Source: Streptomyces sp. NBC_01353
GTDB lineage: Bacteria; Actinomycetota; Actinomycetes; Streptomycetales; Streptomycetaceae
DNA: 64,000 nt
Assembly (NCBI RefSeq): GCF_036237275.1
Contig: NZ_CP108352.1
Location: forward strand, 3,782,001 to 3,846,000
Direction of reading: 5' to 3'
This document shows positions 42,223 through 51,083 of this stretch, one piece after another. The position numbers and the translations under genes are program-made. The stretch's first letter is position 1. Every line of letters starts with the position of its first letter. The notes under the pieces were generated by a model that made no database searches, was not told where the DNA came from, and saw only the letters and a program-made list of their open reading frames with translations.

Positions 42223-43605
42223 TCAGGCCGCGAACAGTTCGAGGCGCGCCCCGAACTCCCGCACCGAGGGCTCCCCCGCGTACGGCTCCAGTCGCTCCTT
42301 GAGATCGTCCAGATACTCCGCCCCACGCGAGGACCGCAGCGTGGCCAGGAGCTCCAGCGCCTGCGTACCGGTGTGACAGGCCTGCTCCACCTCGCGCCGC
42401 TGCACCTGCGCGGAGGCCAGTAGCACCAAACCGATCGCCCGGCGCCTGGCCCGCGTCTGCGGATGCCCGCTCAGCGACTCCTCCGCCGCCCGCGCCGCCG
42501 CCTCGGCACGGCCCAGGTCCCGGTGACAGTGGGCCAGTTCGTCCGCCAGATACGCGTGGTCGAAGTGCGCGATCCAGTCCGGGTCGTCACCCGACTCCGG
42601 ATCGGCCTGCTCCAGCGCCCGTACGGCCCGTCCCGCGACCGCATCGAAGGAATGGGCGTCCCCGAGCAGCGCGTGCCCCCGGGCCTCCGCCGCGTAGAAC
42701 ATCGCCTCCGCCCTCGGCGTCACCCGCCCCCGCGCGCCCTCCTGCGCCGCCCGCGCCAACTGCGCGATCTCCCGCGGGTTCCCGAGCTGCGCGGCCAGAT
42801 GACTCATCGAGGCCGCCAGCACATACCCGCCGTAGCCCCGGTCGCCCGCCGCCTGCGCGAGCCGCAGCGCCTGGATGTAGTACCGCTGGGCGAGCCCCGG
42901 CTGCCCGGTGTCCACCGCCATGTACCCGGCCAGCTCCGTGAGCCGCGCGACCGCCGCGAACAGCTGCCGGCCCACCGCCTCCCGGTACGAGCCCGACAGC
43001 ATCCCCGCCACCACACTGTTCAGGTAGTGCACCACCACCGGCCGGACGTGCCCGCTGCCGAACCGTCGGTCCAGGTCGACCAGCGCACTCGTCATCGCCC
43101 GGACCGCCTCCACGTCCGAGACGCCCACCCGCGACCCGGCCGACCGGGCCACCTGCGCGTCCGCGCCCGTGATCAGCCAGTCCCGGCTGGGCTCCACCAG
43201 CGCGGAGGCCGCCACCGTCGAACCGGACAGGAAGTCCCGGCGTCCCACGTCGCTGCGCCACAGCTCGCAGACCTGCTCGATCGCGCCGAGCACGGTCGGC
43301 GCGAACTGCAGCCCGACGCCGGAGGCCAGGTTCTTGCCGTTCGCCATGCCGATCTCGTCGATGGTGACCGTGCGGCCCAGCTTGCGGCCCAGCGCCTCCG
43401 CGATGATCCCCGGCGCCCGGCCGCGCGGCTGCTGCCCGCGCAGCCAGCGCGCCACCGACGTCTTGTCGTAGCGCAGATCGAGACCGCGCTCGGCCCCGAC
43501 CATGTTCACCCTGCGGGCGAGGCCGGCGTTGGAACACGCGGCCTCCTGAATCAGCGCCTGCAGCCGTTCGTTCGGCTGACGGGCAACGAGTGGCCTGGCT
43601 GCCAT
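42223..43605 (-). CDS. NsdA-like TPR transcriptional regulator
   Basis: A 460-residue protein. The first ~90 residues form an XRE-like DNA-binding region (RLQALIQEAACSNAGLARRVN; DKTSVARWLRGQQPRG), followed by TPR-type helices throughout (PGLAQRYYIQALRLAQAAGD, EAAARAAEESL). The arrangement resembles NsdA of S. coelicolor, a negative regulator of sporulation and antibiotic production; this one is probably a paralogue. ATG 43605 opens MAARPLVARQPNERLQ; a longer frame begins at 43647. Divergent from the prim-pol-domain gene. Confidence 0.82.
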   Translation of the reverse strand: MAARPLVARQPNERLQALIQEAACSNAGLARRVNMVGAERGLDLRYDKTSVARWLRGQQPRGRAPGIIAEALGRKLGRTVTIDEIGMANGKNLASGVGLQFAPTVLGAIEQVCELWRSDVGRRDFLSGSTVAASALVEPSRDWLITGADAQVARSAGSRVGVSDVEAVRAMTSALVDLDRRFGSGHVRPVVVHYLNSVVAGMLSGSYREAVGRQLFAAVARLTELAGYMAVDTGQPGLAQRYYIQALRLAQAAGDRGYGGYVLAASMSHLAAQLGNPREIAQLARAAQEGARGRVTPRAEAMFYAAEARGHALLGDAHSFDAVAGRAVRALEQADPESGDDPDWIAHFDHAYLADELAHCHRDLGRAEAAARAAEESLSGHPQTRARRRAIGLVLLASAQVQRREVEQACHTGTQALELLATLRSSRGAEYLDDLKERLEPYAGEPSVREFGARLELFAA

Positions 43606-43877
43606 GAGTACCCCCTGAGGCCGGAGAGCGATCCGAGAACTGATCACTGCCCGGCAGATATCTGGTCAATGCCGATGTGAACACGCGAAACCGGACGCAT
43701 CACCCAGTCGTGCAGAACCCCGGGCGACACCCCCCGATGGTGGCTACCCACCCACCCCTTCCCGGGCCCACGCGCGCCCCCACCCGTGCACCCATGCGCC
43801 CCGCATGCAGGATCGATGCTCCACACCGCCCTTCACCGCGCCCGTAACCCAAGGTGACGGCGGGAGTTGTGCTCACC

Positions 43878-44555
43878 GTGGAAGAGACCATCGGAGTCAC
43901 GGAAGCCGCACACATCCCCAAGCAGCGAGGCGAGCTGCTGCTGGACTGCGCCGTGCGGTACGCGGAAGAGCGGCACTGGGACGTGTTCCCCGGGACCTGG
44001 CTGGAAGCCGTGGAGGGCAGGGAGCGCTGCTCCTGCGGCGTCGAGAGCTGCGCCACCCCCGGCGCCCACCCGGCCAGGCCCGACTGGTCGACCCAGGCGA
44101 CCGGCAGCGCCGTCGGGGCGCGGCGCATGTGGTCGAAGCAGCCCAAGGCGTCGATCCTGCTGCCGACCGGCCGCACCTTCGACGCGATCGAGGTGCCGGA
44201 GTCGGCCGGCTTCCTGGCGCTGGCCCGGATGGAGCGCATGGAGCTCACGCTCGGCCCGGTGACCTGCACCCCCGACCGCCGGATGTACTTCTTCGTCCTG
44301 CCGGGCGCCGCCACCAAGGTCCCGGACCTGGTCCGCAAGCTGGGCTGGGCCCCCGCCTCGATCGACCTGGTCACCCGGGGCGAGGGTCACTTCGTCGCGG
44401 CGCCGCCCACCCGGGTCGGCGGGTCCGGGGCCGTGCAGTGGGCGCGGCGGCCCACCGCGGCGAACCGCTGGCTGCCGGACGCCGAGGAGTTGATCAGCCC
44501 TCTCGCCTACGCATGCGGCCGGGAAGCGGCGGCGGCCAGGGCACGTCGGCCATAG
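43878..44555 (+). CDS. Bifunctional primase/polymerase-domain protein (prim-pol N-terminal-like)
   Basis: A ~225-residue protein of the Prim-Pol domain family common in Streptomyces: LLDCAVRYAEERHWDVFPGTWLEAVEGRERCSCG opens the domain, followed by a Cys pair (CSCGVESCATPGAHPARPDW) and the later VAAPPTRVGGSG. The usual catalytic acidic triad of replicative prim-pols is not evident, so it may be a catalytically inert member. Start choice among GTG 43854, 43869 and 43878 is uncertain; GGGAG at 43862 favours 43878. Confidence 0.75.
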   Translation: MEETIGVTEAAHIPKQRGELLLDCAVRYAEERHWDVFPGTWLEAVEGRERCSCGVESCATPGAHPARPDWSTQATGSAVGARRMWSKQPKASILLPTGRTFDAIEVPESAGFLALARMERMELTLGPVTCTPDRRMYFFVLPGAATKVPDLVRKLGWAPASIDLVTRGEGHFVAAPPTRVGGSGAVQWARRPTAANRWLPDAEELISPLAYACGREAAAARARRP

Positions 44556-44612
44556 ACGGTCCCCCTTAGGGTGTGCTCGTACGTACGGGGACAACCAAGG
44601 GGTTGACGGAAA

Positions 44613-45458
44613 ATGCCTGACCAGGCAGCTGACGGAGTGTTCGAACAGGCGGGCAGCGCACCGGAATCGGGTGCGGTGCCCGCCGTTCGTGTCGAGGGGC
44701 TGTGGAAGCGCTTCGGGCAGCAGATCGCGGTGAACGGCATCGACCTCGTGCTGCCCGCGGGCAAGTTCATCGGTCTCGTCGGGCCCAACGGCGCCGGCAA
44801 GACCACCACCCTCTCCATGATCACCGGCCTGCTGCGGCCCGACGCCGGGCGCATCCTGGTCGCCGGTCACGACGTGTGGCGCGACCCGGAGTCGGTGGCC
44901 GAGGTCAAGGCCCGGATCGGCATCCTGCCGGAGGGGCTGCGCCTCTTCGAGCGGCTCTCGGGCCGCGAACTCCTCGCGTACAGCGGACGGCTGCGGGGGC
45001 TGCCCGGCACCGAGGTCGACAAGCGGGCCGCCCAGCTGCTCGACGTCCTTGACCTCGCCGGAGCGCAGAACAAGCTGGTCGTGGACTACTCGACCGGTAT
45101 GCGCAAGAAGATAGGGCTCGCCGCGGCGCTGCTGCACAACCCCGAGGTGCTCTTCCTGGACGAGCCGTTCGAGGGCGTCGACCCGGTGTCCGCGCAGACC
45201 ATCCGGGGCGTTCTGGAGCGGTACACCGGCTCGGGCGCGACCGTCGTCTTCTCCAGCCATGTCATGGAACTGGTGGAGTCGCTGTGCGACTGGGTCGCGG
45301 TGATGGCCGCCGGGCAGATCCGGGCCCAGGGCCCGCTGGCGCAGGTGCGGGGCGAAGCGCCCTCGCTGCAGGCCGCGTTCCTGGAGCTGGTGGGCGCGAA
45401 CGGCCGCGAGGCCGCCGGCGACTCCCTGGACTGGCTGGGCGGCGGTACCGCCCGATGA
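44613..45458 (+). CDS. ABC transporter ATP-binding protein
   Basis: A 281-residue ABC ATPase with Walker A GPNGAGKTT (about 58-66), the signature YSTGMRKKIGLAAAL, Walker B VLFLDEPFEGVDP (about 178-190) and the switch His in VFSSHVMELVE. It belongs to the export-type group used by natural-product resistance and membrane-protein transporters. Its stop overlaps the permease start (ATGA), so it is the first gene of a three-gene operon. Confidence 0.93.
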   Translation: MPDQAADGVFEQAGSAPESGAVPAVRVEGLWKRFGQQIAVNGIDLVLPAGKFIGLVGPNGAGKTTTLSMITGLLRPDAGRILVAGHDVWRDPESVAEVKARIGILPEGLRLFERLSGRELLAYSGRLRGLPGTEVDKRAAQLLDVLDLAGAQNKLVVDYSTGMRKKIGLAAALLHNPEVLFLDEPFEGVDPVSAQTIRGVLERYTGSGATVVFSSHVMELVESLCDWVAVMAAGQIRAQGPLAQVRGEAPSLQAAFLELVGANGREAAGDSLDWLGGGTAR

Positions 45459-47065
45459 CCGCGGTCGCTCCGGCCCCTGCCTCCCTGACCTCGGTCTTCG
45501 TACGGCTCAAGCTGTCGCTGCTGCGCAACGGGCTGCGGCAGTCGGCCGGCCGTACCGCCGCGTACATCACCTCGATCGTGATCACCGCTGTCTTCGCGGC
45601 GGCGATGCTGCTCGCGTTCGTGCTGATGCGGGGCAACGCGGACACGGACTCGATCGTGGTGCTGCTGACCGCGGTGCTCGCGCTGTCGTGGACCGTGATG
45701 CCGCTGTTCGTCCCCGGCGGGGACGAGACGCTCGACCCGTCCCGGCTCGTGATGCTGCCGCTGCGGCCCCGGCCGCTGGTGCGCGCGCTGCTCGTGGCCT
45801 CGCTGGTCGGCGTCGGGCCCCTGTTCACGCTCTGCATAGCGCTGGGTGCCTCCCTCGCGCTGGCGCACGGCGCGGCGGGTGTGACGGCCGCGGTGCTCGC
45901 GGTGCCGCTGGTGGTCCTGGTGTGCGTGGCGCTGTCGCGGGCTGTCGCCGCGGCCAACGTACGGCTGCTGACCTCGCGCAAAGGCCGTGACCTGGCGATC
46001 CTGAGCGGCCTGATGATCGCGGTCGGCATCCAGGTGGTCAACTTCGGGGCCCAGCGGCTCAGTCGGGCCGGGGGCCTGTCCTCCCTCGAACCGGCGGCCG
46101 CGGTCGTGAGCTGGCTGCCGCCCTCGTCGGCGATCGCCGCGGTGGACTCGGCGAGCGAGGGCGACTACGCGGTGGCCGCGGCCCAACTGCTGCTGACCGT
46201 GGTGGTGCTGGGGGCGCTGCTGTACTGGTGGCAGCGGAGCCTGGTTCAGCTGATGACGACGCCGGACGGCTCGACGATCGGCGCGGCGTCCGACGCGGGC
46301 CGGGACCGTGCCGGTACGGGCCTGCTGGGGCGGCTGCTGCCGGGCGGGCGTACGGGCACGGTGATGGAGCGCAACCTGCGCTACATGTGGCGCGACCCGA
46401 AGACGAAGGGGGCATGGGTCTCCTCGCTCGCGGTCGGGGCGATCGTGCCGATGTTCAACGCCCTCCAGGGGACGGGCTCGATCTACTTCGCGTGCTTCGC
46501 CTCGGGGATGCTCGGCCTCCAGATGTACAACCAGTTCGGGCAGGACACCTCGGCGTTCTGGATGGTCGCGCAGACGATCTCGACGACGGCGGACGCGTAC
46601 GCCGAGCTGCGGGCGCGGGCCCTGGCCCTGCTGCTGATCACGCTGCCGTTCACGGTCCTGGTGACGACGGCGACCGCGGCGGTCCTCGGCGACTGGTCAT
46701 CTCTCCCGGACGCACTCGGCGTGGCGCTCGCCCTGCTCGGCGCGATGCTGGCGACGGGCGCGGTGACCTCGGCGATCTTCCCGTACTCGATCCCCCAGGA
46801 CAGCGCGTACAAGAACGTCGCTCCCGGGCAGGGCGGGCTGGCCTGGATGTCGATCTTCGGCGGAATGATCGCGGGCGCGCTGCTGTGCGGCCCGGTGATC
46901 GGGGCGACGATCTACCTCAACGTGGCGGACCAGGAGTCCCTGCTCTGGCTCCTGCTCCCGGGCGGCGCGCTGTACGGCGCGCTGATCGCCTGGGCAGGCC
47001 TGAAGGTCGCGGCGCCCAGGACGGCACGGCGCCTGCCGGAGATCCTGGCGGCGGTGAGCAAGTGA
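45455..47065 (+). CDS. ABC transporter permease, ABC-2-like
   Basis: A 536-residue integral membrane protein with about 12 hydrophobic segments, for example AAYITSIVITAVFAAAMLLAF and VVLLTAVLALSWTVMPLFVP near the start. Segment LMTTPDGSTIGAASDAG divides two membrane halves. The partner ATPase overlaps it by 4 bases, and the next small gene overlaps it by 4 bases too. Substrate unknown; the family includes multidrug and lipid exporters. Confidence 0.87.
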   Translation: MTAVAPAPASLTSVFVRLKLSLLRNGLRQSAGRTAAYITSIVITAVFAAAMLLAFVLMRGNADTDSIVVLLTAVLALSWTVMPLFVPGGDETLDPSRLVMLPLRPRPLVRALLVASLVGVGPLFTLCIALGASLALAHGAAGVTAAVLAVPLVVLVCVALSRAVAAANVRLLTSRKGRDLAILSGLMIAVGIQVVNFGAQRLSRAGGLSSLEPAAAVVSWLPPSSAIAAVDSASEGDYAVAAAQLLLTVVVLGALLYWWQRSLVQLMTTPDGSTIGAASDAGRDRAGTGLLGRLLPGGRTGTVMERNLRYMWRDPKTKGAWVSSLAVGAIVPMFNALQGTGSIYFACFASGMLGLQMYNQFGQDTSAFWMVAQTISTTADAYAELRARALALLLITLPFTVLVTTATAAVLGDWSSLPDALGVALALLGAMLATGAVTSAIFPYSIPQDSAYKNVAPGQGGLAWMSIFGGMIAGALLCGPVIGATIYLNVADQESLLWLLLPGGALYGALIAWAGLKVAAPRTARRLPEILAAVSK

Positions 47066-47358
47066 CGACGTCCCCCTGGGGCGTGAACGAGGAGGAGTAC
47101 GTCCGGCTTCTGGCGAGCGAGCGCCGCGGCTTCGCCTGGGTGCTGCACCGGTACGGGGGCCTCACGAAGGCGCAGGCAGGGGCGGAGGCCGTGGAGTTCT
47201 ACGCGTACGAGCCCGCGGACGAGCCGTACCGGGGCCTCGTCTTCCACGACGACGCGTGGCACTGGGCGATGGGCCGGGTCTTCGGCGAGTTCTATCACCG
47301 GGATCACCCCGAACTCGCCGAGCCGCCGGAGGAGTACGAGAGGTACATCGCACTCTGA
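47062..47358 (+). CDS. Small conserved hypothetical protein of the ABC operon
   Basis: A 98-residue acidic protein (VNEEEYVRLLASERRGFAWVLHRYGGLTKAQAGAEAVEFYAYEP) whose GTG start overlaps the permease stop. It is aromatic-rich and has no membrane segment. I do not recognise a named family. Translational coupling and conserved order suggest a function with the transporter. A strong terminator follows 21 bases after its stop. Confidence 0.75.
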   Translation: MTTSPWGVNEEEYVRLLASERRGFAWVLHRYGGLTKAQAGAEAVEFYAYEPADEPYRGLVFHDDAWHWAMGRVFGEFYHRDHPELAEPPEEYERYIAL

Positions 47359-47378
47359 GGGCGTGAGCAAGCGGACGC

Positions 47379-47427
47379 GGGTCCTGTTCGACTGGAGGTC
47401 TTCCAGTCGAACAGGACCCTTCACTTT
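47379..47427 (+). terminator. 18-bp perfect-stem intrinsic terminator
   Basis: GGGTCCTGTTCGACTGGA (47379-47396) and TCCAGTCGAACAGGACCC (47402-47419) pair over all 18 bp with a GGTCT loop; TTCACTTTTG follows. It ends the ABC operon. The rest of the gap to 47680 is A+T-richer promoter sequence for the inhibitor gene, with no gene visible. Confidence 0.93.
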
Positions 47428-47680
47428 TGCTCCAATGGAGAACCAATTTCGAATCCTCGCAGGTCAAGAGGTCGTTCGCGCTTGTACCAATGAGTCACCG
47501 AGCCGCTCCCAGCGGCCGGCGGCGGCTCGCCGCACCCCGCCCCAACTGCCTGAACGACCGGTCGGTCGGGTGCCGGAAGGGGGGTGCGGCCGGAAAGTGG
47601 TGGGCGATTGGCGATCACCCTCCGCATCGGCAAGACTCCGGCGCGCAATCAGGTAGCACCCGCCTCGAAGGGACACCCCC

Positions 47681-48139
47681 GTGCGTTACGTCCTCCGCAA
47701 CACCGCTCTCACCACCGCTCTCTCCACCGGCCTGGCCCTCATCGGCATCGCGGCAAGCCCCGCCCAGGCCGAGCCCGTTCCCTCGACCGCCGCGCCGACC
47801 GGCCTCTACCCGCCGTCGGCGCTCGTGCTCGCGATCGGCAGGGGCGAGGACGTGGCGACGGCGACGGTCGCCAGGGCGGTCACCCTCAACTGCGCCCCCA
47901 CGCCCAGCGGTACCCACCCGGCGCCCGAACTGGCCTGCGCCGACCTGACCTCGGTCGACGGAGACCTCGCCGAACTGACCGTGGCCTGGAGCAACAGCCC
48001 CTGTACGAAGATCTGGGACCCGGTCACGCTCACCGGCGACGGCGTATGGGAAGGCAAGCGGATCAGCTGGACCGCCACGTACGGCAACGCGTGCGAGATG
48101 AACGTCGGCATGGCGAGGAGCTCGGTCTTCTCGTTCTGA
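47681..48139 (+). CDS. Subtilisin inhibitor-like protein (SSI), P1 Lys
   Basis: A 152-residue secreted SSI-family inhibitor. The signal peptide ends at about AQA (residue 30). Cysteines C71, C86, C108 and C138 match the two SSI disulfides, and GTHPAPELACADL, DGVWEGKRISW and NACEMN match the family. The reactive loop is CTKIWDPV, so P1 is Lys110 and P1' Ile111; Lys at P1 gives trypsin-type specificity in known family members. It has a longer N-terminal extension than the paralogue at 9498. Divergent from nothing; the LysR gene is convergent. Confidence 0.94.
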   Translation: MRYVLRNTALTTALSTGLALIGIAASPAQAEPVPSTAAPTGLYPPSALVLAIGRGEDVATATVARAVTLNCAPTPSGTHPAPELACADLTSVDGDLAELTVAWSNSPCTKIWDPVTLTGDGVWEGKRISWTATYGNACEMNVGMARSSVFSF

Positions 48140-48163
48140 CGGATCGACAGGCCGCCGCCGACG

Positions 48164-49099
48164 TCAGGAACCCGAGCCGGCCCAGCTCGGTGTCCAGGCG
48201 TCGGCCGGTGGCGTCGGGCGGGCCTGCACGAGATGCCCGCGCAGCGCCGCGAGCACCGGGTGCGGGTTGGCCGTCCGGTACACGAACGAATGCGGATAGA
48301 CCGGTGCCGGCCCCTCGATCGGGATCCGCCGCAGGTCATGGCCCGCCGGCCACACGTAGCTGTCTCCGCTTCCGACGAGTGTGGCCAGGGCGGCGGAGTC
48401 GGCGATCGAGTCCATCAGCGCCTCGCTCCCGAAATCGGGGCCGACCGCGTCGATGCGGAGGTCGAAGGCCTCCGTGAGCTCGTCGTAGAAGGCCCCCCAC
48501 TCGGTGCCCGGCTTGATGCCCGGGATCCAGATCCGGTGCCCGGACAGCTCCGCCAGGGTCAGGGACCTCGCCGAGGCCAGCGGGTGGCGCGGTCCGACGA
48601 GCAGCTGCAGCGGATCGTCCAGGACGCGCTCGGCACGGATCCCCTCGGGCAGGTCGCCCGGGGCCACGGCACGGAAGGTCGCGTCGACCTCGCCTGCCAG
48701 TACCGCCTCGATCGCCCTGGTCGCGTTCGCGTCCGAGAGCGTGACCACGTCCAGATCAGTGCCCGGGTGGGACTCGTAGAAGCCCCGCAGGGCCAACGCC
48801 GGGGAGATGCGCCGCTGCAGCACATCCACGCGCAGCGCCCGCTCGCCGGGCCGTACCGATGCCGCCGCCCGTTCCACGGCCCGCAGGACCTCGCGGGCGT
48901 GCGGGAGGAACGCCTGCCCGTCCAGGGTGAGGCGGGCACCGCGGGCGGTACGGACGAACAACGTCACCCCGAGCGCGCGCTCCAGGCTCGCCACGCGCTT
49001 GGAAACCGCCTGCTGAGTGATGCGCAGCTCCACGGCGGCCTCCTGGAACTGCCCGGCCTCCGTGACGGCGACGAAGGTGCGCACGGCTTCGATGTCCAC
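48164..49099 (-). CDS. LysR-family transcriptional regulator
   Basis: A 311-residue LysR regulator: the winged helix MDIEAVRTFVAVTEAGQFQEAAVELRITQQAVSKRVASLERALG is followed by a two-lobed effector domain with the ligand-binding turn near DVVTLSDANATRAIEAVLAGEVDATF. It is divergent from an MFS gene, with the perfect inverted repeat at 49117 between them, the usual set-up for a regulator controlling its neighbour. Confidence 0.92.
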   Translation of the reverse strand: MDIEAVRTFVAVTEAGQFQEAAVELRITQQAVSKRVASLERALGVTLFVRTARGARLTLDGQAFLPHAREVLRAVERAAASVRPGERALRVDVLQRRISPALALRGFYESHPGTDLDVVTLSDANATRAIEAVLAGEVDATFRAVAPGDLPEGIRAERVLDDPLQLLVGPRHPLASARSLTLAELSGHRIWIPGIKPGTEWGAFYDELTEAFDLRIDAVGPDFGSEALMDSIADSAALATLVGSGDSYVWPAGHDLRRIPIEGPAPVYPHSFVYRTANPHPVLAALRGHLVQARPTPPADAWTPSWAGSGS

Positions 49100-49116
49100 A
49101 CATCGAGCCTATGCGT

Positions 49117-49135
49117 CCACAACCTGTGGTTGTGG
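49117..49135. promoter_or_regulatory. LysR operator-like palindrome CCACAACC-TGT-GGTTGTGG
   Basis: A perfect 8-bp inverted repeat with a 3-base centre, 18 bases from the LysR start codon and in the divergent promoter region shared with the MFS gene. It contains the T-N11-A spacing expected for LysR sites. Confidence 0.75.
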
Positions 49136-49223
49136 CTCACCGATGCCATGGTTGTTGGATCGCAGGCCGGTCCCCCTGGTCCAATCCTCGCCGTCAACGA
49201 CGGGTTGTGACGAAGGGTGCTCC

Positions 49224-50588
49224 ATGGCACGGCAGAAGCTCGGCCGCTCGTTCGGATGGTTGTGGTCGGCGTACGCCGCGTCCACGGTCGGCACCTGGTT
49301 GGGGTTCGGCGCGTTCCCCCTGATCGCGATCCAGGTGCTCCACGTCGGCCCGGCCGCGGTCTCGGCGCTGGCAGCCGTCGGCCTGGCGGTCGGCGCGCTC
49401 CTCGCGCTCCCGCTCGGCCCGAGGGTCGACGCCCGGCGGAAGAAGCCGGTCATGATCGCCACAGACCTGATGCGGTTCGGGGCCCTGCTGACGATCCCGG
49501 CCGCGTACGTCGCCGACCTGCTGACCTACACCCAGCTGCTGGTCGTCTCCGTGATCGGTGCGGCGGCGAACATCGCGTTCACCGCCGCCGGCGGCGCCTA
49601 CCTCAAGCAGCTCGTACGCCCGGACCACCTGCTGGTGGCCAACGGCCGCTTCGAATCGACCACCTGGACCGCCACGGCGATCGGCCCGACCCTGGGCGGG
49701 GCGGCGATCAGCCTGCTGGGTCCGGCGGTCACGGTGACCGCCAACGCCGTCGGGTTCCTGCTGTCCGCGGTCGGGATCGGCGCGATCCGGCAGAGGGAGG
49801 CTCGGCCCGAGCGGGGCGAGGGCGGGCGGGTCGAGGGCGGGCGGGTCGAGGCCGCGTCCGAGCGGGGCGAGGGCGCGAAGTTCCGGGCGTCGGACCTGGT
49901 CAAGGGCTGGACGTTCATCCATGACGACCGGCGACTGCGCTCGCTGTTCTGGAACACCGTGGCCGTCAACGCGCTGATCATGGCCACCGAACCGCTGCTG
50001 GCCGTCCTGCTCCTCGACGACCTGGGCTGGGCGGCCTGGCAGTACGGGCTCGCGTTCGGTCTGCCCTGCGTCGGCGGGTTCGTCGGCGCTCAGCTCTCCC
50101 CGCGTCTGGCGGACCGCTACGGGCGCAGCCGCGTCCTGATCGTCTCCGGGGTCCTGCGTGCTCTGTGGCCCGTCGGGCTGTTCTTCGTCCTGCCCGGGAC
50201 CGCCGGCCTGGTCCTGGTCATCGCCGTCGAACTGGTGCTGATCACCTGCATGGGAGTGTTCAACCCGCTGTTCGCCACCGAGCGCCTCCAGCGGGTGCCG
50301 GCGGAGCGACTCGGCCGGGTCCTGGTGGCCTGGAAGGTGACCGGTACCGGCGCGATCGCCGTGCTGACCGCCCTGTGGGGCGCCCTGGCCGCCGTCACCG
50401 ACGCGCGCGTCGCGATCGGCATCGGCGGCGTACTGCTCCTCGCCACCCCGTTCCTGCTGCCGCGCTCAGACAGGGGACGTCGTGCCGGACGCGAGCAAGG
50501 GGCGGGTGAGCACGTGGGTCGTACTCCCGTCGTCCTCCGTGATGTCACGGACGTACTCGAAGCCGATCCGGTCCAGCACGGCCAGTGA
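49224..50588 (+). CDS. MFS transporter (MFS_3, drug/macrolide efflux type)
   Basis: A 454-residue MFS protein: SFGWLWSAYAASTVGTWLGFGAFPLIAIQV opens helix 1 and GPRVDARRKKPVMIATDLMR the 2-3 loop. The central cytoplasmic loop holds a tandem acidic-basic repeat (RPERGEGGRVEGGRVEAASERGEG) encoded by duplicated GC-rich units. The LysR gene is divergent, so the transporter is likely its target. The C-terminal ~40 residues overlap the convergent GNAT gene by 123 bases, so the protein may have lost its original stop. Confidence 0.88.
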   Translation: MARQKLGRSFGWLWSAYAASTVGTWLGFGAFPLIAIQVLHVGPAAVSALAAVGLAVGALLALPLGPRVDARRKKPVMIATDLMRFGALLTIPAAYVADLLTYTQLLVVSVIGAAANIAFTAAGGAYLKQLVRPDHLLVANGRFESTTWTATAIGPTLGGAAISLLGPAVTVTANAVGFLLSAVGIGAIRQREARPERGEGGRVEGGRVEAASERGEGAKFRASDLVKGWTFIHDDRRLRSLFWNTVAVNALIMATEPLLAVLLLDDLGWAAWQYGLAFGLPCVGGFVGAQLSPRLADRYGRSRVLIVSGVLRALWPVGLFFVLPGTAGLVLVIAVELVLITCMGVFNPLFATERLQRVPAERLGRVLVAWKVTGTGAIAVLTALWGALAAVTDARVAIGIGGVLLLATPFLLPRSDRGRRAGREQGAGEHVGRTPVVLRDVTDVLEADPVQHGQ

Positions 50589-50993
50589 GGCCTTGTTCGC
50601 CGCGGCGACGGTGGCGTGAACCTCGGTCAGGCCGAGGGTGTCGAAGCCGTAGGCGACGATTCCCTCGGCCAGCTCGCGGCCCAGGCCGGATCCCCATGCC
50701 TCAGGGGCCAGGGCGTAGATGATCTCGAAGCCGTCGACGGCATCGGTCCGCTTGATCTCGGCATGTCCGACGAGCCGTCCGTCCCGACGGACGGCCCAGA
50801 CGTCGAACAGCTCCTGCGCGTAGACCTTCGTGAAGATCCGCCCGAACAGGGCGCGGTCGTCCGCCTCGGAAGAAGGGCCGTCACCCATCCACCGGGACAC
50901 CCTCGTGTCCTGGAACAGGGCGACGAAGCCGTCCTCGTCCTCGGGGACGTATCGCTCGAGGAGCAGACGCTGGGTGCGCAGGGTCGACTTCAT
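50466..50993 (-). CDS. GNAT-family acetyltransferase (RimJ/RimL-like)
   Basis: A 175-residue N-acetyltransferase: MKSTLRTQRLLLERYVPEDEDGFVALFQDTRVSRWMGDG is the RimJ-type beginning, and APEAWGSGLGRELAEGIVAYGF contains the acetyl-CoA pyrophosphate loop. The ATG at 50993 is preferred over a longer frame beginning at 51032. Target unknown (a protein N-terminus, a small amine or an antibiotic). The end overlaps the MFS gene on the other strand. Confidence 0.87.
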   Translation of the reverse strand: MKSTLRTQRLLLERYVPEDEDGFVALFQDTRVSRWMGDGPSSEADDRALFGRIFTKVYAQELFDVWAVRRDGRLVGHAEIKRTDAVDGFEIIYALAPEAWGSGLGRELAEGIVAYGFDTLGLTEVHATVAAANKASLAVLDRIGFEYVRDITEDDGSTTHVLTRPLLASGTTSPV

Positions 50994-51083
50994 GATCGGC
51001 GATGCTACCCACGCAACACCCGGGCCTGTCATGCGATTTCCCGCGGAGCGGCAGCGGGCGGGGGTGCCTGCTCGCCATCCGGG

